A DNA stretch of 64,000 nt from Jatrophihabitans_A lederbergiae (GTDB lineage: Bacteria; Actinomycetota; Actinomycetes; Mycobacteriales; Jatrophihabitantaceae). Where the stretch lies: NCBI RefSeq assembly GCF_031845305.1, contig NZ_JAVREH010000005.1, positions 1 to 64,000 on the forward strand. Reading direction: 5' to 3'. The notes beneath the pieces were generated by a model. It made no database searches. It was given only the letters and a program-made list of their open reading frames with translations, and was not told the DNA's origin. Both the position numbers and the translations under genes were made by a program. Positions 25,466-34,489 of this stretch are shown one piece after another. Numbering within the stretch: position 1 is the stretch's first letter; the number at the start of each line of letters is the position of its first letter.

Positions 25466-27289
25466 GTGGCAGACCGGACGAGCGAAGCAGCGGACAATCA
25501 CGGCGACGAGGCGGATGCCGCTCCAGCGCCCGTACACGGCTCGCTGAAGGATCTGCTTCGCCTCTGGCCGTGGTTGCGTCCCTACCGCGGAAACCTCATT
25601 TTCATGCTGGTGATCGCCACCGCCGCGATGGTGGTGCAGTCCGTGCTGCCGATCATCACGGCCGCGCTGATCGACGGCCCGATCGCCCGGCACGACAGCT
25701 CCGGGATGTACCCGCTGATCGGGTTGGCCCTGCTGTTCGGGGTGCTCGAAGCGGTGCTGTTCGGCGTCCGGCGCCGCGCCATGACGACCTCCGCACTGGC
25801 CATCGAGACGGACCTGCGCAGGGACTTTTATCAGCATCTGCAACGGCTTCCGGTCAGCTTCCATGATCGCTGGCCCTCGGGCCAGCTGCTGTCCCGGGTG
25901 ACCAGTGACCTCAGCACGCTGCGCCGCTTCGTGGGCTTCATGGCGGTGTTCTTCTTCGCCAACCTCGCCGTCATCGTGGTCGTGCTTGCCATGCTGATCC
26001 GGCTGCAGCCGACCCTGGGCATCGCGGTGCTGGTCACCATGCTGCCGCTGGCCTTCGGTACCCGTTACTACGAGAAGCGCTACAACGTCGAGGCCCGCAA
26101 GGCGCAGGACCTGACCGGCGACATCGCCACCGGCGTCGAGGAATCGGTACTCGGCATCCGGGTCGTGAAGTCCTTCGGGCGACGCGGCGAACTGCTGCGC
26201 AGCTTCACCGCAGACGCCGAACGGCTGCGGGGCGCCGAGCTGGCGAAGAACCGGACGCTGGCCAAACTCTGGACGGTCATCGGCACCTATCCGCAGGTGA
26301 TCCTCGCCGGCGTGACGTTCTTCGGCGTGATGTCGGTGGCCCACGGATCGCTGAGCCGTGGTGACCTGGTCGCGTTCATCACCCTGCAGCTGCGGCTGAA
26401 CTGGCCCCTGATGGCCATGGGCTGGTTGATCGCCGGTACTGAAGAGACCATCTCGGCGACCGCGCGGCTGTTCGAGGTCTTCGACACCGCCAGCGACATC
26501 ACCGATCCCGCCGAGCCGATTCCCCTGCCCGGAAGCGGCACCGGCAACGCCCCCGCCCAGCTGCAGTTCGACGAGGTGGCGTTCCGCTTTCCGGGCGCGG
26601 CGACGGACACTCTGCAGGGGCTGAACCTCGACATCGCGCCGGGCGAGACGATGGCTCTGGTCGGCCCCACCGGGTCCGGAAAGACGATCCTCACCGCGCT
26701 GGTGTCCCGGCTGCACGACGTCACCGCCGGAGCGGTCCGGATCGACGGCGTCCCGGTCGACCGGCTGAGCCTGGACGAGCTGCGCCGGACCGTGAGCACG
26801 GCGTTCGAGGAACCCACGCTGTTCTCGGCGAGCGTGCTGGAGAACATCACTCTCGGCCGGCCGGAGGCAACCGAGGACGAGGTCGCCGAGGCCATCGAGG
26901 TCGCTCAGGCCGACTTCGTCCACGATCTTCCGTTCGGCCTGGAGACCAGGGTCGGCGAGCAGGGGATGTCGCTGTCCGGCGGTCAGCGGCAACGCCTGGC
27001 GCTGGCCCGCGCGGTGCTCGGCCGGCCGCGGGTGCTGGTGCTCGACGACCCGCTGTCCGCCCTCGATGTGCATACCGAGGCCCAGGTCGAGAAGGCGCTG
27101 CGCCGGGTGCTCGGCTCGACCACCGCCCTGGTCGTCGCCCACCGAGCCTCCACGGTGCTGCTTGCCGACCGGGTGGCGCTGCTCGACGGCGGCCGGATCA
27201 CCGCGGTCGGCACCCACAGCGACCTGATGGCCACCAACGAGTCGTACCGGGATCTGCTGTCGCAGAAGGTAGCGGAGGCGCGGGTATGA
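25466..27289 (+). CDS. ABC exporter half-transporter with degenerate ATPase site
   Basis: The 607-residue product fuses six membrane helices (about 40-330) to an ATP-binding domain (about 365-600). Walker A is GPTGSGKT and the signature LSGGQRQ is canonical, but the Q-loop reads AFEEPTLF (Glu for Gln) and Walker B reads VLVLDDPLSALD, with Asp in place of the catalytic Glu. Such changes mark the degenerate partner of heterodimeric exporters such as TM287/TM288. The second half-transporter overlaps it by ATGA. TAGGGT lies eight bases before the GTG. It probably exports a hydrophobic compound or lipid; substrate unknown. Confidence 0.92.
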   Translation: MADRTSEAADNHGDEADAAPAPVHGSLKDLLRLWPWLRPYRGNLIFMLVIATAAMVVQSVLPIITAALIDGPIARHDSSGMYPLIGLALLFGVLEAVLFGVRRRAMTTSALAIETDLRRDFYQHLQRLPVSFHDRWPSGQLLSRVTSDLSTLRRFVGFMAVFFFANLAVIVVVLAMLIRLQPTLGIAVLVTMLPLAFGTRYYEKRYNVEARKAQDLTGDIATGVEESVLGIRVVKSFGRRGELLRSFTADAERLRGAELAKNRTLAKLWTVIGTYPQVILAGVTFFGVMSVAHGSLSRGDLVAFITLQLRLNWPLMAMGWLIAGTEETISATARLFEVFDTASDITDPAEPIPLPGSGTGNAPAQLQFDEVAFRFPGAATDTLQGLNLDIAPGETMALVGPTGSGKTILTALVSRLHDVTAGAVRIDGVPVDRLSLDELRRTVSTAFEEPTLFSASVLENITLGRPEATEDEVAEAIEVAQADFVHDLPFGLETRVGEQGMSLSGGQRQRLALARAVLGRPRVLVLDDPLSALDVHTEAQVEKALRRVLGSTTALVVAHRASTVLLADRVALLDGGRITAVGTHSDLMATNESYRDLLSQKVAEARV

Positions 27290-29178
27290 GCAGCGTGGAG
27301 ATGTCAGGCTCGGCGGAGCAGCCCTCGTCCGAGGGTGTCCCCGTTTCGCAGTGGCGCGGCAAGTACGACAAGCCGGAGGCCGATACCGAGACGGTGGTCG
27401 CGACCGGCCGGCCGAAGCTGGACGCCGAAGCCCGGCAACTGCTCGGCGAGCTGATCCGGCCGTACCGCCGGCAGATCGCGGTCGTGCTGTGCCTGGTGAT
27501 CGGGCAGGTCGTCACCACGATGGCGGCGCCGTGGCTCATCGGGCTGGCGATCGACCACGGGATGCCGGACGCCATCGACGGCAACTACCGCACGCTGGCC
27601 CAGATCACGGCTGCGCTGGTGGTGGCGGCACTCACGTCCGGGGTGCTGCAGTGGATCTTCCTGCGTCGCACCGGGGTCATCGGGCAGGCGATCCTGTTCG
27701 ACCTGCGCCGCAGGGTGTTCGACCATTCCCAGCGGCTCAGCGTGGCGTGGCACGAGCGGTTCACCTCCGGACGGGTGATCAGCCGGCTCACCTCCGACGT
27801 CGACACCCTGCGCGAGCTGCTCGACTCCAGCCTGGACGGTTTGCTGCTGGCGGCACTGAACATCGTGGTGATCTCGGTGCTGATGCTGGTGCTGGACCCG
27901 TGGCTGGCGCTCGTCGCGCTGCTTGCCATCATCCCGCTGCTGTTCCTGTTCCGGTGGTTCTCCGAGCGATCCACGGTCGCGTTCCGGCAGACCCGCGAGA
28001 GCGTGGCGCTGGTCATCGTCCAGTTCGTCGAAACCTTCAACGGCATCCGCGCGGTCCAGGCCTTCCGGCGCGAGCCGCGCAACGACGCCATCTTCGAGGG
28101 CCTGAACACCGGCTACCGCGACGCCAACCGTTCGGTGTTCAAGCTGCACGCCGTGTTCATTCCCGGCGTGACCCTGGTCGGCAACGTTGCCACCGTGGTG
28201 GTCCTCTTCGCGGGTGGCATCCGGGTCGCCGACGGTGGTCTGGCGCTCGGCGTGCTGACCGCGTTCCTGCTGTACCTGCGGCAGTTCTACAGCCCTATGG
28301 AGGACGTGGCGATCTTCTTCAACTCACTTCAATCCGCGACCGCGGCGCTGGAGAAGCTTGCCCTGGTGCTCGCCGAGAAGCCCTCGGTGCCCGAGCCGGA
28401 GCAGCCGGCGCAGCTAGCCCGCCCCACGCCGGGCGAGGTCAGCTTCGAGGGGGTGCGGTTCAGCTACGACGTCACGGCCGCCGAGCCGCGCACTGTGCTG
28501 CACCCGCTCGACCTGCGCATTCACAGTGGCGAGACGGTGGCGCTCGTGGGCGCCACCGGCGCGGGCAAGACGACGATCGCCAAGCTGATCAGCCGGTTCT
28601 ACGACCCGACCGAGGGCCGGGTGCTGCTCGACGGCGTGCCGCTGACCCAGTTGGCCGACGAGGATCTGCGCACCGCCATCGTGATGATCACCCAGGATGG
28701 CTTCCTGTTCTCCGGATCGGTCGCCGACAACATCGCCTTCGGGCGTCCGGGCGCTACCAGGTCCGAGGTCGAGGCCGCCGCCACCGCGGTGGGGGCGGAC
28801 GTGTTCATCCGGGAGCTGCCACGGGGCTATGACACCGACGTGCGCAAGCGCGGTGGCAGGCTCTCGGCCGGCCAGCGGCAGCTGATCGCGTTCGCCCGCG
28901 CGTTTCTCGCCGATCCCGCCGTGCTGATCCTGGACGAGGCCACCTCGAGCCTGGACATCCCGACGGAGCGGGCGGTGCAGCGGGCGCTCCGCACGGTGCT
29001 CAGCGGCCGGACGGCGCTGATCATCGCGCACCGGCTCTCGACCGTCGAGATCGCCGACCGGGTGCTGGTGCTCGACAGCGGCCGGGTCGTCGAGGACGGC
29101 ACTCCGGAGGACCTCATCGACTCCACCGACGGGCGCTTCGCGGCACTGCACACCGCCTGGCAGGACTCCCTCGTCTGA
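27286..29178 (+). CDS. ABC exporter half-transporter with intact ATPase site
   Basis: The 630-residue product has an N-terminal extension of about 45 residues, six membrane helices and an ATP-binding domain with Walker A GATGAGKT, Q-loop MITQDGFLF and Walker B VLILDEATSSLD with the catalytic Glu. Its signature motif is LSAGQRQ rather than LSGGQ. Because each composite site uses one partner's Walker motifs and the other's signature, the pair makes one fully canonical site (this Walker set with the partner's LSGGQ) and one degenerate site. The ATG overlaps the partner's stop. Confidence 0.92.
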   Translation: MSSVEMSGSAEQPSSEGVPVSQWRGKYDKPEADTETVVATGRPKLDAEARQLLGELIRPYRRQIAVVLCLVIGQVVTTMAAPWLIGLAIDHGMPDAIDGNYRTLAQITAALVVAALTSGVLQWIFLRRTGVIGQAILFDLRRRVFDHSQRLSVAWHERFTSGRVISRLTSDVDTLRELLDSSLDGLLLAALNIVVISVLMLVLDPWLALVALLAIIPLLFLFRWFSERSTVAFRQTRESVALVIVQFVETFNGIRAVQAFRREPRNDAIFEGLNTGYRDANRSVFKLHAVFIPGVTLVGNVATVVVLFAGGIRVADGGLALGVLTAFLLYLRQFYSPMEDVAIFFNSLQSATAALEKLALVLAEKPSVPEPEQPAQLARPTPGEVSFEGVRFSYDVTAAEPRTVLHPLDLRIHSGETVALVGATGAGKTTIAKLISRFYDPTEGRVLLDGVPLTQLADEDLRTAIVMITQDGFLFSGSVADNIAFGRPGATRSEVEAAATAVGADVFIRELPRGYDTDVRKRGGRLSAGQRQLIAFARAFLADPAVLILDEATSSLDIPTERAVQRALRTVLSGRTALIIAHRLSTVEIADRVLVLDSGRVVEDGTPEDLIDSTDGRFAALHTAWQDSLV

Positions 29179-29187
29179 GCCGCAGAA

Positions 29188-29234
29188 CGCCGGACGGCCC
29201 AGGAACGCGAGTCGCGTTCCTGGGCCGTCCGGCG
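29188..29234. terminator. Bidirectional terminator, perfect 22-bp stem
   Basis: CGCCGGACGGCCCAGGAACG continues to 29209 and is perfectly complementary to 29213-29234, with a three-base loop AGT. It lies between the convergent exporter and lon genes. No U tract is present, which is common in actinobacterial terminators. Confidence 0.8.
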
Positions 29235-29267
29235 CTGTGGTTATCAGCCGGGCCAGGCGTGCACCGC

Positions 29268-31670
29268 TTACGCGGCAACCGATCCAGCCGCCGGGGCCGT
29301 CGCCGACCCAGCCAGGGTGGCGGATTCCAGAGCCAGCTCCAGTACCTCCCGCACGTCGCTCACCGGGTGGACGGTGAGCGCCTCCCGCACCTCGGCCGGC
29401 ACATCGTCGAGGTCGGGCTCGTTCCGGCTCGGGATGAGCACGGTGGTGATCCCGGCGCGGTGGGCGGCCAGCAGCTTCTGCTTGACGCCACCGATCGGCA
29501 GCACCCGTCCGGTCAGCGACACCTCACCGGTCATCGCGACGTCCGAGCGGACCAGCCGTCCGGACAGCAGCGAGGCCAGCGCTGTGGTGAGGGTGACGCC
29601 GGCGCTCGGGCCGTCCTTGGGCACCGCACCCGCCGGAAAATGGATGTGCACGCCGCGGTCGGCCAGATCCGACACCGGCAGCTCCAGCGACGCCCCGTGC
29701 GAGCGCAGGTAGGACAGCGCGATCTGCGCCGACTCCTTCATCACGTCCCCGAGCTGCCCGGTCAGGGTCAGCCCCGTCGAACCGGTCTCCGGATCGGCCA
29801 GCGACGCCTCGACGAAGAGGACGTCACCACCGGCTCCGGTGACCGCCAGGCCGGTCGCGACCCCCGGCACCGCGGTCCGCTCGGCCGTCTCGGGCGTGTG
29901 CCGCGGACGGCCCAGGTACTCCCGCAAGTTGTCGCCGGTCACGGTGATGGGCTCCTCAAGAGCAGCCGTACCAGCCAGCGCCGCCTTGGCGGTGATCTTG
30001 CGCAACACGCGGGCGATCAGCCGCTCCAGGTCACGCACACCGGCCTCGCGGCTGTACTCGGCGGCCAGCCGGCTCAGCGCGTCGTCGGTGAAGCTGACCT
30101 CACCGGTGCCCAGGCCGGCACGCTCCAGCTGCCGGGGCAGCAGGTGATCGCGGGCGATGGTGACCTTCTCGTGCTCGGTGTAGCCGTCGAGCTGCACCAG
30201 CTCCATGCGGTCCAGCAGCGGGCCAGGAATCGAGTCGAGGACGTTGGCGGTCGCCAGGAACAGCACGTCCGACAGGTCAAGCTCGACTTCGAGGTAGTGG
30301 TCGCGGAAGGTGTGGTTCTGCGCCGGGTCGAGCACCTCCAGCAGGGCCGCGGTCGGGTCACCGCGGTAGTCCGAGCCGAGCTTGTCGATCTCGTCCAGCA
30401 GGACCACCGGGTTCATCGAGCCCGACTCCTTGATGGCGCGCACGATGCGTCCGGGCAGGGCGCCCACGTAGGTGCGCCGGTGACCACGGATCTCGGCCTC
30501 GTCCCGAACGCCACCGAGGGCGACCCGGACGAAGCTGCGTCCCATGGCCCGCGCGACTGATTCGCCGAGCGAGGTCTTGCCGACGCCGGGCGGCCCGACG
30601 AGGGCGAGCACCGCTCCGCTGCGGCGGCCACCGATGACGCCCATGCCGCGGTCGGCACGACGGCGCCGGACGGCCAGGTACTCGATGATGCGTTCCTTGA
30701 CGTCGTCCAGGCCGGCGTGGTCGGCGTCCAGCACCGCACGGGCCTCGGCGATCTCGTAGGCGTCCTCGGTCCGGTTGTTCCAGGGCAGGTCCAGGACGGT
30801 GTCGAGCCAGGTACGGATCCAGCCGACCTCAGGCGACTGGTCCGACGTGCGCTCCAGCTTGTCGACCTCGGCCAGAGCCGCCTCGCGAACCTTGTCCGGC
30901 AGGTCGGCGGCCTCGACACGGACGCGGTAGTCCTGTTCCTCGGAAGCGACCGTGCCGTTCAGCTCGGACAGCTCCTTGCGGACGGCGGCGAGTTGCTGGC
31001 GCAGCAGGAACTCGCGCTGCTGCTTGTCCATGCCCTCCTGGACGTCCTTGCGGATGGTCTCGGCGACATCGAGCTCGGCGAGGTGCTCACGGCTCCAGGG
31101 GACCAGGCTTTGCAACCGCTCGGTGACATCGGCGGTCTCCAGCAGCCAGAGCTTCTGGTCGTTGGCCAGGTAGGGGGCGTAACCGGCGAGATCGGCCAGG
31201 GCGGCCGGATCGGTGATGCCCTGCACCGAGTCGACGAACTGCCACGCGCCCCGCTGCTGAAGGATCGTGGTGGCCAGCGACTTGTATTCCTTGGCCAGTT
31301 CGCGGGCCCGCTCGTCGATTGCCGGCTGGTCCTGCACGCTGGCCTCGACCCAGAGCGCCGCGCCGGGGCCGGTGGTCCCGGTTCCGATGCGCGCCCGCTC
31401 GGTCGCCCGTACCACGACGGCCTGCTCGCCGCCGCGCATCCGGCCGATCTGCTCGATCACGCCGACGGCGCCCACGCTGGCGTACTTGCCGTCGAGCCGG
31501 GGAACGAGCAGGACGCGGGCCTGCTCCTGCGAGCCCGGCACCTGGGAAGCCTGGGCGGCCTCGACGGCCGCGCGTACCTCGGTGTCGGAGAGCTGCACCG
31601 GAACGACCATGCCCGGCAGGACGACGACATCGTCCAGCGGCAGCATGGGCAAAGCAAAAGTGATGGTCAT
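29268..31670 (-). CDS. lon: ATP-dependent protease Lon
   Basis: Lon degrades misfolded and regulatory proteins. The 800-residue product has the LON substrate-binding N domain (MTITFALPMLPLDDVVVLPG), the AAA+ module with Walker A GPPGVGKTS and Walker B VVLLDEIDKL, and the protease domain with the Ser in KDGPSAGVTLTTAL and Lys in GGVKQKLLAAHRAG. The ATG at 31670 is preferred over one two codons upstream because the GGGG sequence is better spaced. A HAIR operator 20 bases upstream predicts control by HspR, as shown for lon in Streptomyces. Confidence 0.96.
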   Translation of the reverse strand: MTITFALPMLPLDDVVVLPGMVVPVQLSDTEVRAAVEAAQASQVPGSQEQARVLLVPRLDGKYASVGAVGVIEQIGRMRGGEQAVVVRATERARIGTGTTGPGAALWVEASVQDQPAIDERARELAKEYKSLATTILQQRGAWQFVDSVQGITDPAALADLAGYAPYLANDQKLWLLETADVTERLQSLVPWSREHLAELDVAETIRKDVQEGMDKQQREFLLRQQLAAVRKELSELNGTVASEEQDYRVRVEAADLPDKVREAALAEVDKLERTSDQSPEVGWIRTWLDTVLDLPWNNRTEDAYEIAEARAVLDADHAGLDDVKERIIEYLAVRRRRADRGMGVIGGRRSGAVLALVGPPGVGKTSLGESVARAMGRSFVRVALGGVRDEAEIRGHRRTYVGALPGRIVRAIKESGSMNPVVLLDEIDKLGSDYRGDPTAALLEVLDPAQNHTFRDHYLEVELDLSDVLFLATANVLDSIPGPLLDRMELVQLDGYTEHEKVTIARDHLLPRQLERAGLGTGEVSFTDDALSRLAAEYSREAGVRDLERLIARVLRKITAKAALAGTAALEEPITVTGDNLREYLGRPRHTPETAERTAVPGVATGLAVTGAGGDVLFVEASLADPETGSTGLTLTGQLGDVMKESAQIALSYLRSHGASLELPVSDLADRGVHIHFPAGAVPKDGPSAGVTLTTALASLLSGRLVRSDVAMTGEVSLTGRVLPIGGVKQKLLAAHRAGITTVLIPSRNEPDLDDVPAEVREALTVHPVSDVREVLELALESATLAGSATAPAAGSVAA

Positions 31671-31689
31671 CTTCATCCCCACTCGGAAA

Positions 31690-31710
31690 GTTGAGTCACT
31701 ATCACTCAAC
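31690..31710. promoter_or_regulatory. HAIR operator (HspR-associated inverted repeat) for lon
   Basis: GTTGAGT-CACTATC-ACTCAAC is a perfect inverted repeat with a 7-base spacer, matching the HAIR consensus CTTGAGT-N7-ACTCAAG except for the outermost base pair. It ends 20 bases before the lon start codon. HspR represses heat-shock genes through HAIR sites in actinobacteria. Confidence 0.85.
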
Positions 31711-31717
31711 TCACGGC

Positions 31718-31736
31718 GCGGGAGAATATTTCCCGC
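31718..31736. promoter_or_regulatory. Second inverted repeat upstream of lon
   Basis: GCGGGA-GAATATT-TCCCGC is a 6-bp inverted repeat with an AT-rich 7-base centre, seven bases from the HAIR site. On the minus strand its centre reads TATTCT, a possible -10 box (TANNNT). It may be a second operator or part of the promoter. Confidence 0.4.
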
Positions 31737-31812
31737 TCGGTGTTCGCTCTGAGCACAGCGGCGCCTGTCAGGCCGCCCCCAGCGGGCCGGACGGGCCGGG
31801 AGGAGGCTGACC

Positions 31813-32604
31813 TCAGCAAGTGAGCTGGGCGAACGCGACTGCCCCGGCGGTGGCGACATTCAGCGAGTCCACGCCCGCGGCCATCGGAATCCGTACCCAC
31901 TGGTCGGCGGCCGCCAAGGCCGCCTCCGTCAGCCCCGGCCCCTCGGCGCCGAGCAGCACCGCCCAGGATCGCGGCGCCACCACCGACCGGATCGCCACGG
32001 CCTCGGCACGGGGCGTCATCGCCAGCAGGTCCACGCCGACCGCACGCAGCAGTTCCAGTGAGTCCGGCCACCGTCCGGGCAGCACCGCGAAGCCGACGCC
32101 GAAGACGTGCCCCATCGACACCCGCACGCTTCGCCGATACAGCGGGTCGGCGCACCGCGGGTCGAGCAGCACGCCGTCCACCCCGAAGGCCGCGCAGTTG
32201 CGGAAGATGGAGCCGAGGTTCTCGAAGTCGTTGATCTGCTCCAGCACCGCGAACCGCCAGCCGGTCGCGAGCAGTGACTCCGCCGGCACGGGCTCGGGAC
32301 GGTCCGCCGCGGCGAGCACGCCCCGGGTCACCCGGAAGCCCACCGCCTCCGACAGCGTCCACTTGTCCACCTCGTACACCGGCGCGTCGAGCTGGTGCAG
32401 CACCGGCGCCAACGCGGTGAGCTTCGCTTCGACGCCAACCACGGCACGGACCCGATAGGACGAGCGAGCCAGCCGCTCGACCACATTGACGCCCTCGGCA
32501 ATGACGATCCCGCGCCGGTCCGGCCGGGTGTCGGCGTGCATCAGGTCGCGGAAGTCGTCCAGCCGCGGATCGCCGGGATCAGCGATCGGCACCGCCGCAC
32601 TCAC
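31813..32604 (-). CDS. TrmH/SpoU family RNA 2'-O-methyltransferase
   Basis: The 263-residue product shows an N-terminal substrate-binding part (GIVIAEGVNVVERLARS) and the SPOUT knot: EQINDFENLGSIFRNCAAFGVDGVLLDP (motif 1), WAVLLGAEGPGL (motif 2) and VRIPMAAGVDSLNVATAGAVAF (motif 3). It methylates a ribose in tRNA or rRNA; the target cannot be told. The GTG start overlaps the MFS stop, so it is the third gene of the MarR-MFS-TrmH operon. Confidence 0.9.
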   Translation of the reverse strand: MSAAVPIADPGDPRLDDFRDLMHADTRPDRRGIVIAEGVNVVERLARSSYRVRAVVGVEAKLTALAPVLHQLDAPVYEVDKWTLSEAVGFRVTRGVLAAADRPEPVPAESLLATGWRFAVLEQINDFENLGSIFRNCAAFGVDGVLLDPRCADPLYRRSVRVSMGHVFGVGFAVLPGRWPDSLELLRAVGVDLLAMTPRAEAVAIRSVVAPRSWAVLLGAEGPGLTEAALAAADQWVRIPMAAGVDSLNVATAGAVAFAQLTC

Positions 32605-33962
32605 GCGCGGAACTGCTCCAGTCGGCCCCTGAGCTCGCTGAGGCCGACCCGGTGATGGCGCGCCAGGTAGCCGCCGATGATGATCGTCGCGATCAGGCAG
32701 ATGAGACCGCCACCGAGCATTCCCCAGCGCGGCCCGAAGGCCTGGGCCACCCAGCCCACGATGGGCGAGCCGATCGGGGTACCGCCCATGAAGCACAGGA
32801 TGTAAAGCCCCATCACCCGCCCGCGCATGGTCGGCTCGACGCCGAGCTGCACCGTCGCGTTCGCCGACTGGGCCAGGGTGATCATGCTGAGCCCGGCGGG
32901 TATGAGAGCGAACGCGGTGAGCCCGAAGGTGGGCATCGACCCGACCAGCAGTTCGGCGAGGCTGAATGCCAGCGCGGCGCCGATCAGGAACAGCCTGGTC
33001 GGCCGGCCCCGGCGGAAGGTGGCGGCGAGCGCGCCGATGGTGGCTCCGACCGCGAGCGCGGTGGACAGCAGCCCGAAGGAACCCGCGCCGCGGTGGAAGA
33101 CCTGCTTGGCGACGAGGGCGATGGTGATCTGGTAGTTCATGCCGAAGGTGCCGATGATGAACATCAGCAGCATCGGCAGCACCAGGTCCGACCGGTTACG
33201 GACGTAGCGGACGGCGGCCTTGTACTGGCCGGGCTTGCGGTCCACCGGCTTGGAGGGGAAGAGCTCGGCAGTGCGCATGAGCATCAATCCGGCCAGCACG
33301 GCCAGGCTCGAAGCGGCGTTGCCGAGAAAGGCCCAGCCGGTGCCGAAGGCGGTGATCACCAGGCCGGCGACGGCCGGTCCTATGATCCGCGCGAGGTTGA
33401 ACGTGGTGGCGTTCAGCGCGACGGCATTGGGCAGATCCTCACTGCCCACCATCTCGATGACGAAGGACTGCCGGATCGGGGTGTCGACGGCCGATATCAC
33501 GCCGAGCACCGCGGCGAGCACCATCACCTGCCAGATCGCGATCACGCCGCTGACATCGAGCAGGCCGAGCACCAGCGCGGCGAGGCCGAGGCCGGTCTGG
33601 GTGCACAGCAGCAGCTTGCGCTTGTCGCCGCGGTCGGCCAGCGCTCCGCCGTACAGCGAGAGCAGCAGGGCCGGCGCGAACTGCAGGGCGGTGACGATGC
33701 CGAGCGCGGTGCCGGAGTTGGTGAGCTGCAGGACCAGCCAGTCCTGAGCCACCCGCTGGGCCCAGGTGCCGGTGAGCGAGATCAGCTGGCCGCCGAAGTA
33801 CAACCGGTAGTTGCGGACCCGCAGCGAGCTGAACGGGTTCACCCGGGTTCCCGCCGGCGCCCGCTTGAACAGTCGGGTACGCCGGAACAACCCTCGACCA
33901 GCTGGTGGTACGCCCAAGTCGGCTAGTGGCTCCTCGGCCTCTGCGATGGGCGTCGACCTCAC
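32601..33962 (-). CDS. MFS transporter (EntS-like drug/metabolite exporter)
   Basis: The 453-residue product has about 12 membrane segments after a basic cytosolic N-terminus of about 45 residues; NPFSSLRVRNYRLYFGGQLISLTGTWAQRVAQDWLVLQLT opens the first helix in the way of MFS_3 family efflux proteins, and GGALADRGDKRKLLL is the loop 2-3 signature. It is coupled to the MarR gene by a GTGA overlap, so the regulator probably controls the pump. Substrate unknown. Confidence 0.9.
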   Translation of the reverse strand: MRSTPIAEAEEPLADLGVPPAGRGLFRRTRLFKRAPAGTRVNPFSSLRVRNYRLYFGGQLISLTGTWAQRVAQDWLVLQLTNSGTALGIVTALQFAPALLLSLYGGALADRGDKRKLLLCTQTGLGLAALVLGLLDVSGVIAIWQVMVLAAVLGVISAVDTPIRQSFVIEMVGSEDLPNAVALNATTFNLARIIGPAVAGLVITAFGTGWAFLGNAASSLAVLAGLMLMRTAELFPSKPVDRKPGQYKAAVRYVRNRSDLVLPMLLMFIIGTFGMNYQITIALVAKQVFHRGAGSFGLLSTALAVGATIGALAATFRRGRPTRLFLIGAALAFSLAELLVGSMPTFGLTAFALIPAGLSMITLAQSANATVQLGVEPTMRGRVMGLYILCFMGGTPIGSPIVGWVAQAFGPRWGMLGGGLICLIATIIIGGYLARHHRVGLSELRGRLEQFRA

Positions 33963-34399
33963 TCAGATCCCAACCTGTCCAATACGCCGACGGCGTCACG
34001 GAGTTTCTGGATGTCTTCGGCGGAGAAGTCCACCAGCCGCTCGGCCAGCCACTCGTCCCGGGCACGGGTCTCTTCGGCCATCAGTTGGCGGCCGGCGTCG
34101 GTGATCGAGATGATGGACTGGCGACGGTCATCGGGATGCGAGGCGCGCGCGACCCAGCCCGATGCCTCCAGGGCGGCAAGGATCTTGGTCATGGACGGCG
34201 GTTGCACCCGCTCGACGGCGGCGATCTCACCGGCGCTCAGCGGGCCGCACTTGTTCACGGTCGCGAGCGCGGACAGCTGCGACAGCGTCGCGGTGGTGTT
34301 CACTCGCTGGGACCGGATGCGGCGAGCGGCGCGTAGTAGTGACAGCCGCAAGGACGACGCCAGTTCGGCGGTCGTCATCTCAGCTGACTGCGCACTCAT
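33959..34399 (-). CDS. MarR family transcriptional regulator
   Basis: The 146-residue product contains the winged-helix core LSQLSALATVNKCGPLSAGEIAAVERVQPPSMTKILAALEASGWVARASHPDDRRQSIISITDAG, including the DDRR wing. MarR proteins repress nearby efflux genes and release on ligand binding. The ATG at 34399 was chosen because it lies seven bases after a TAAGCT -10; the in-frame codons upstream are the operator. It is the first gene of the operon with the MFS pump and TrmH. Confidence 0.92.
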   Translation of the reverse strand: MSAQSAEMTTAELASSLRLSLLRAARRIRSQRVNTTATLSQLSALATVNKCGPLSAGEIAAVERVQPPSMTKILAALEASGWVARASHPDDRRQSIISITDAGRQLMAEETRARDEWLAERLVDFSAEDIQKLRDAVGVLDRLGSE

Positions 34400-34404
34400 A
34401 TCGT

Positions 34405-34417
34405 TTAGCTTAACTAA
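34405..34417 (-). promoter_or_regulatory. MarR autoregulatory operator overlapping the -10
   Basis: On the minus strand TTAGTTAAGCTAA is an imperfect palindrome (TTAG-N5-CTAA) and contains TAAGCT, a TANNNT -10 box placed seven bases before the MarR ATG. Binding there would block the promoter. The spacing also predicts a nearly leaderless mRNA. Confidence 0.5.
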
Positions 34418-34489
34418 CAATCACTGCGATTGCCAGCCGATCCGGGCACCGGGACTGCGCCGCCAAGGGCCAAAGACCGTTCACCAGCG

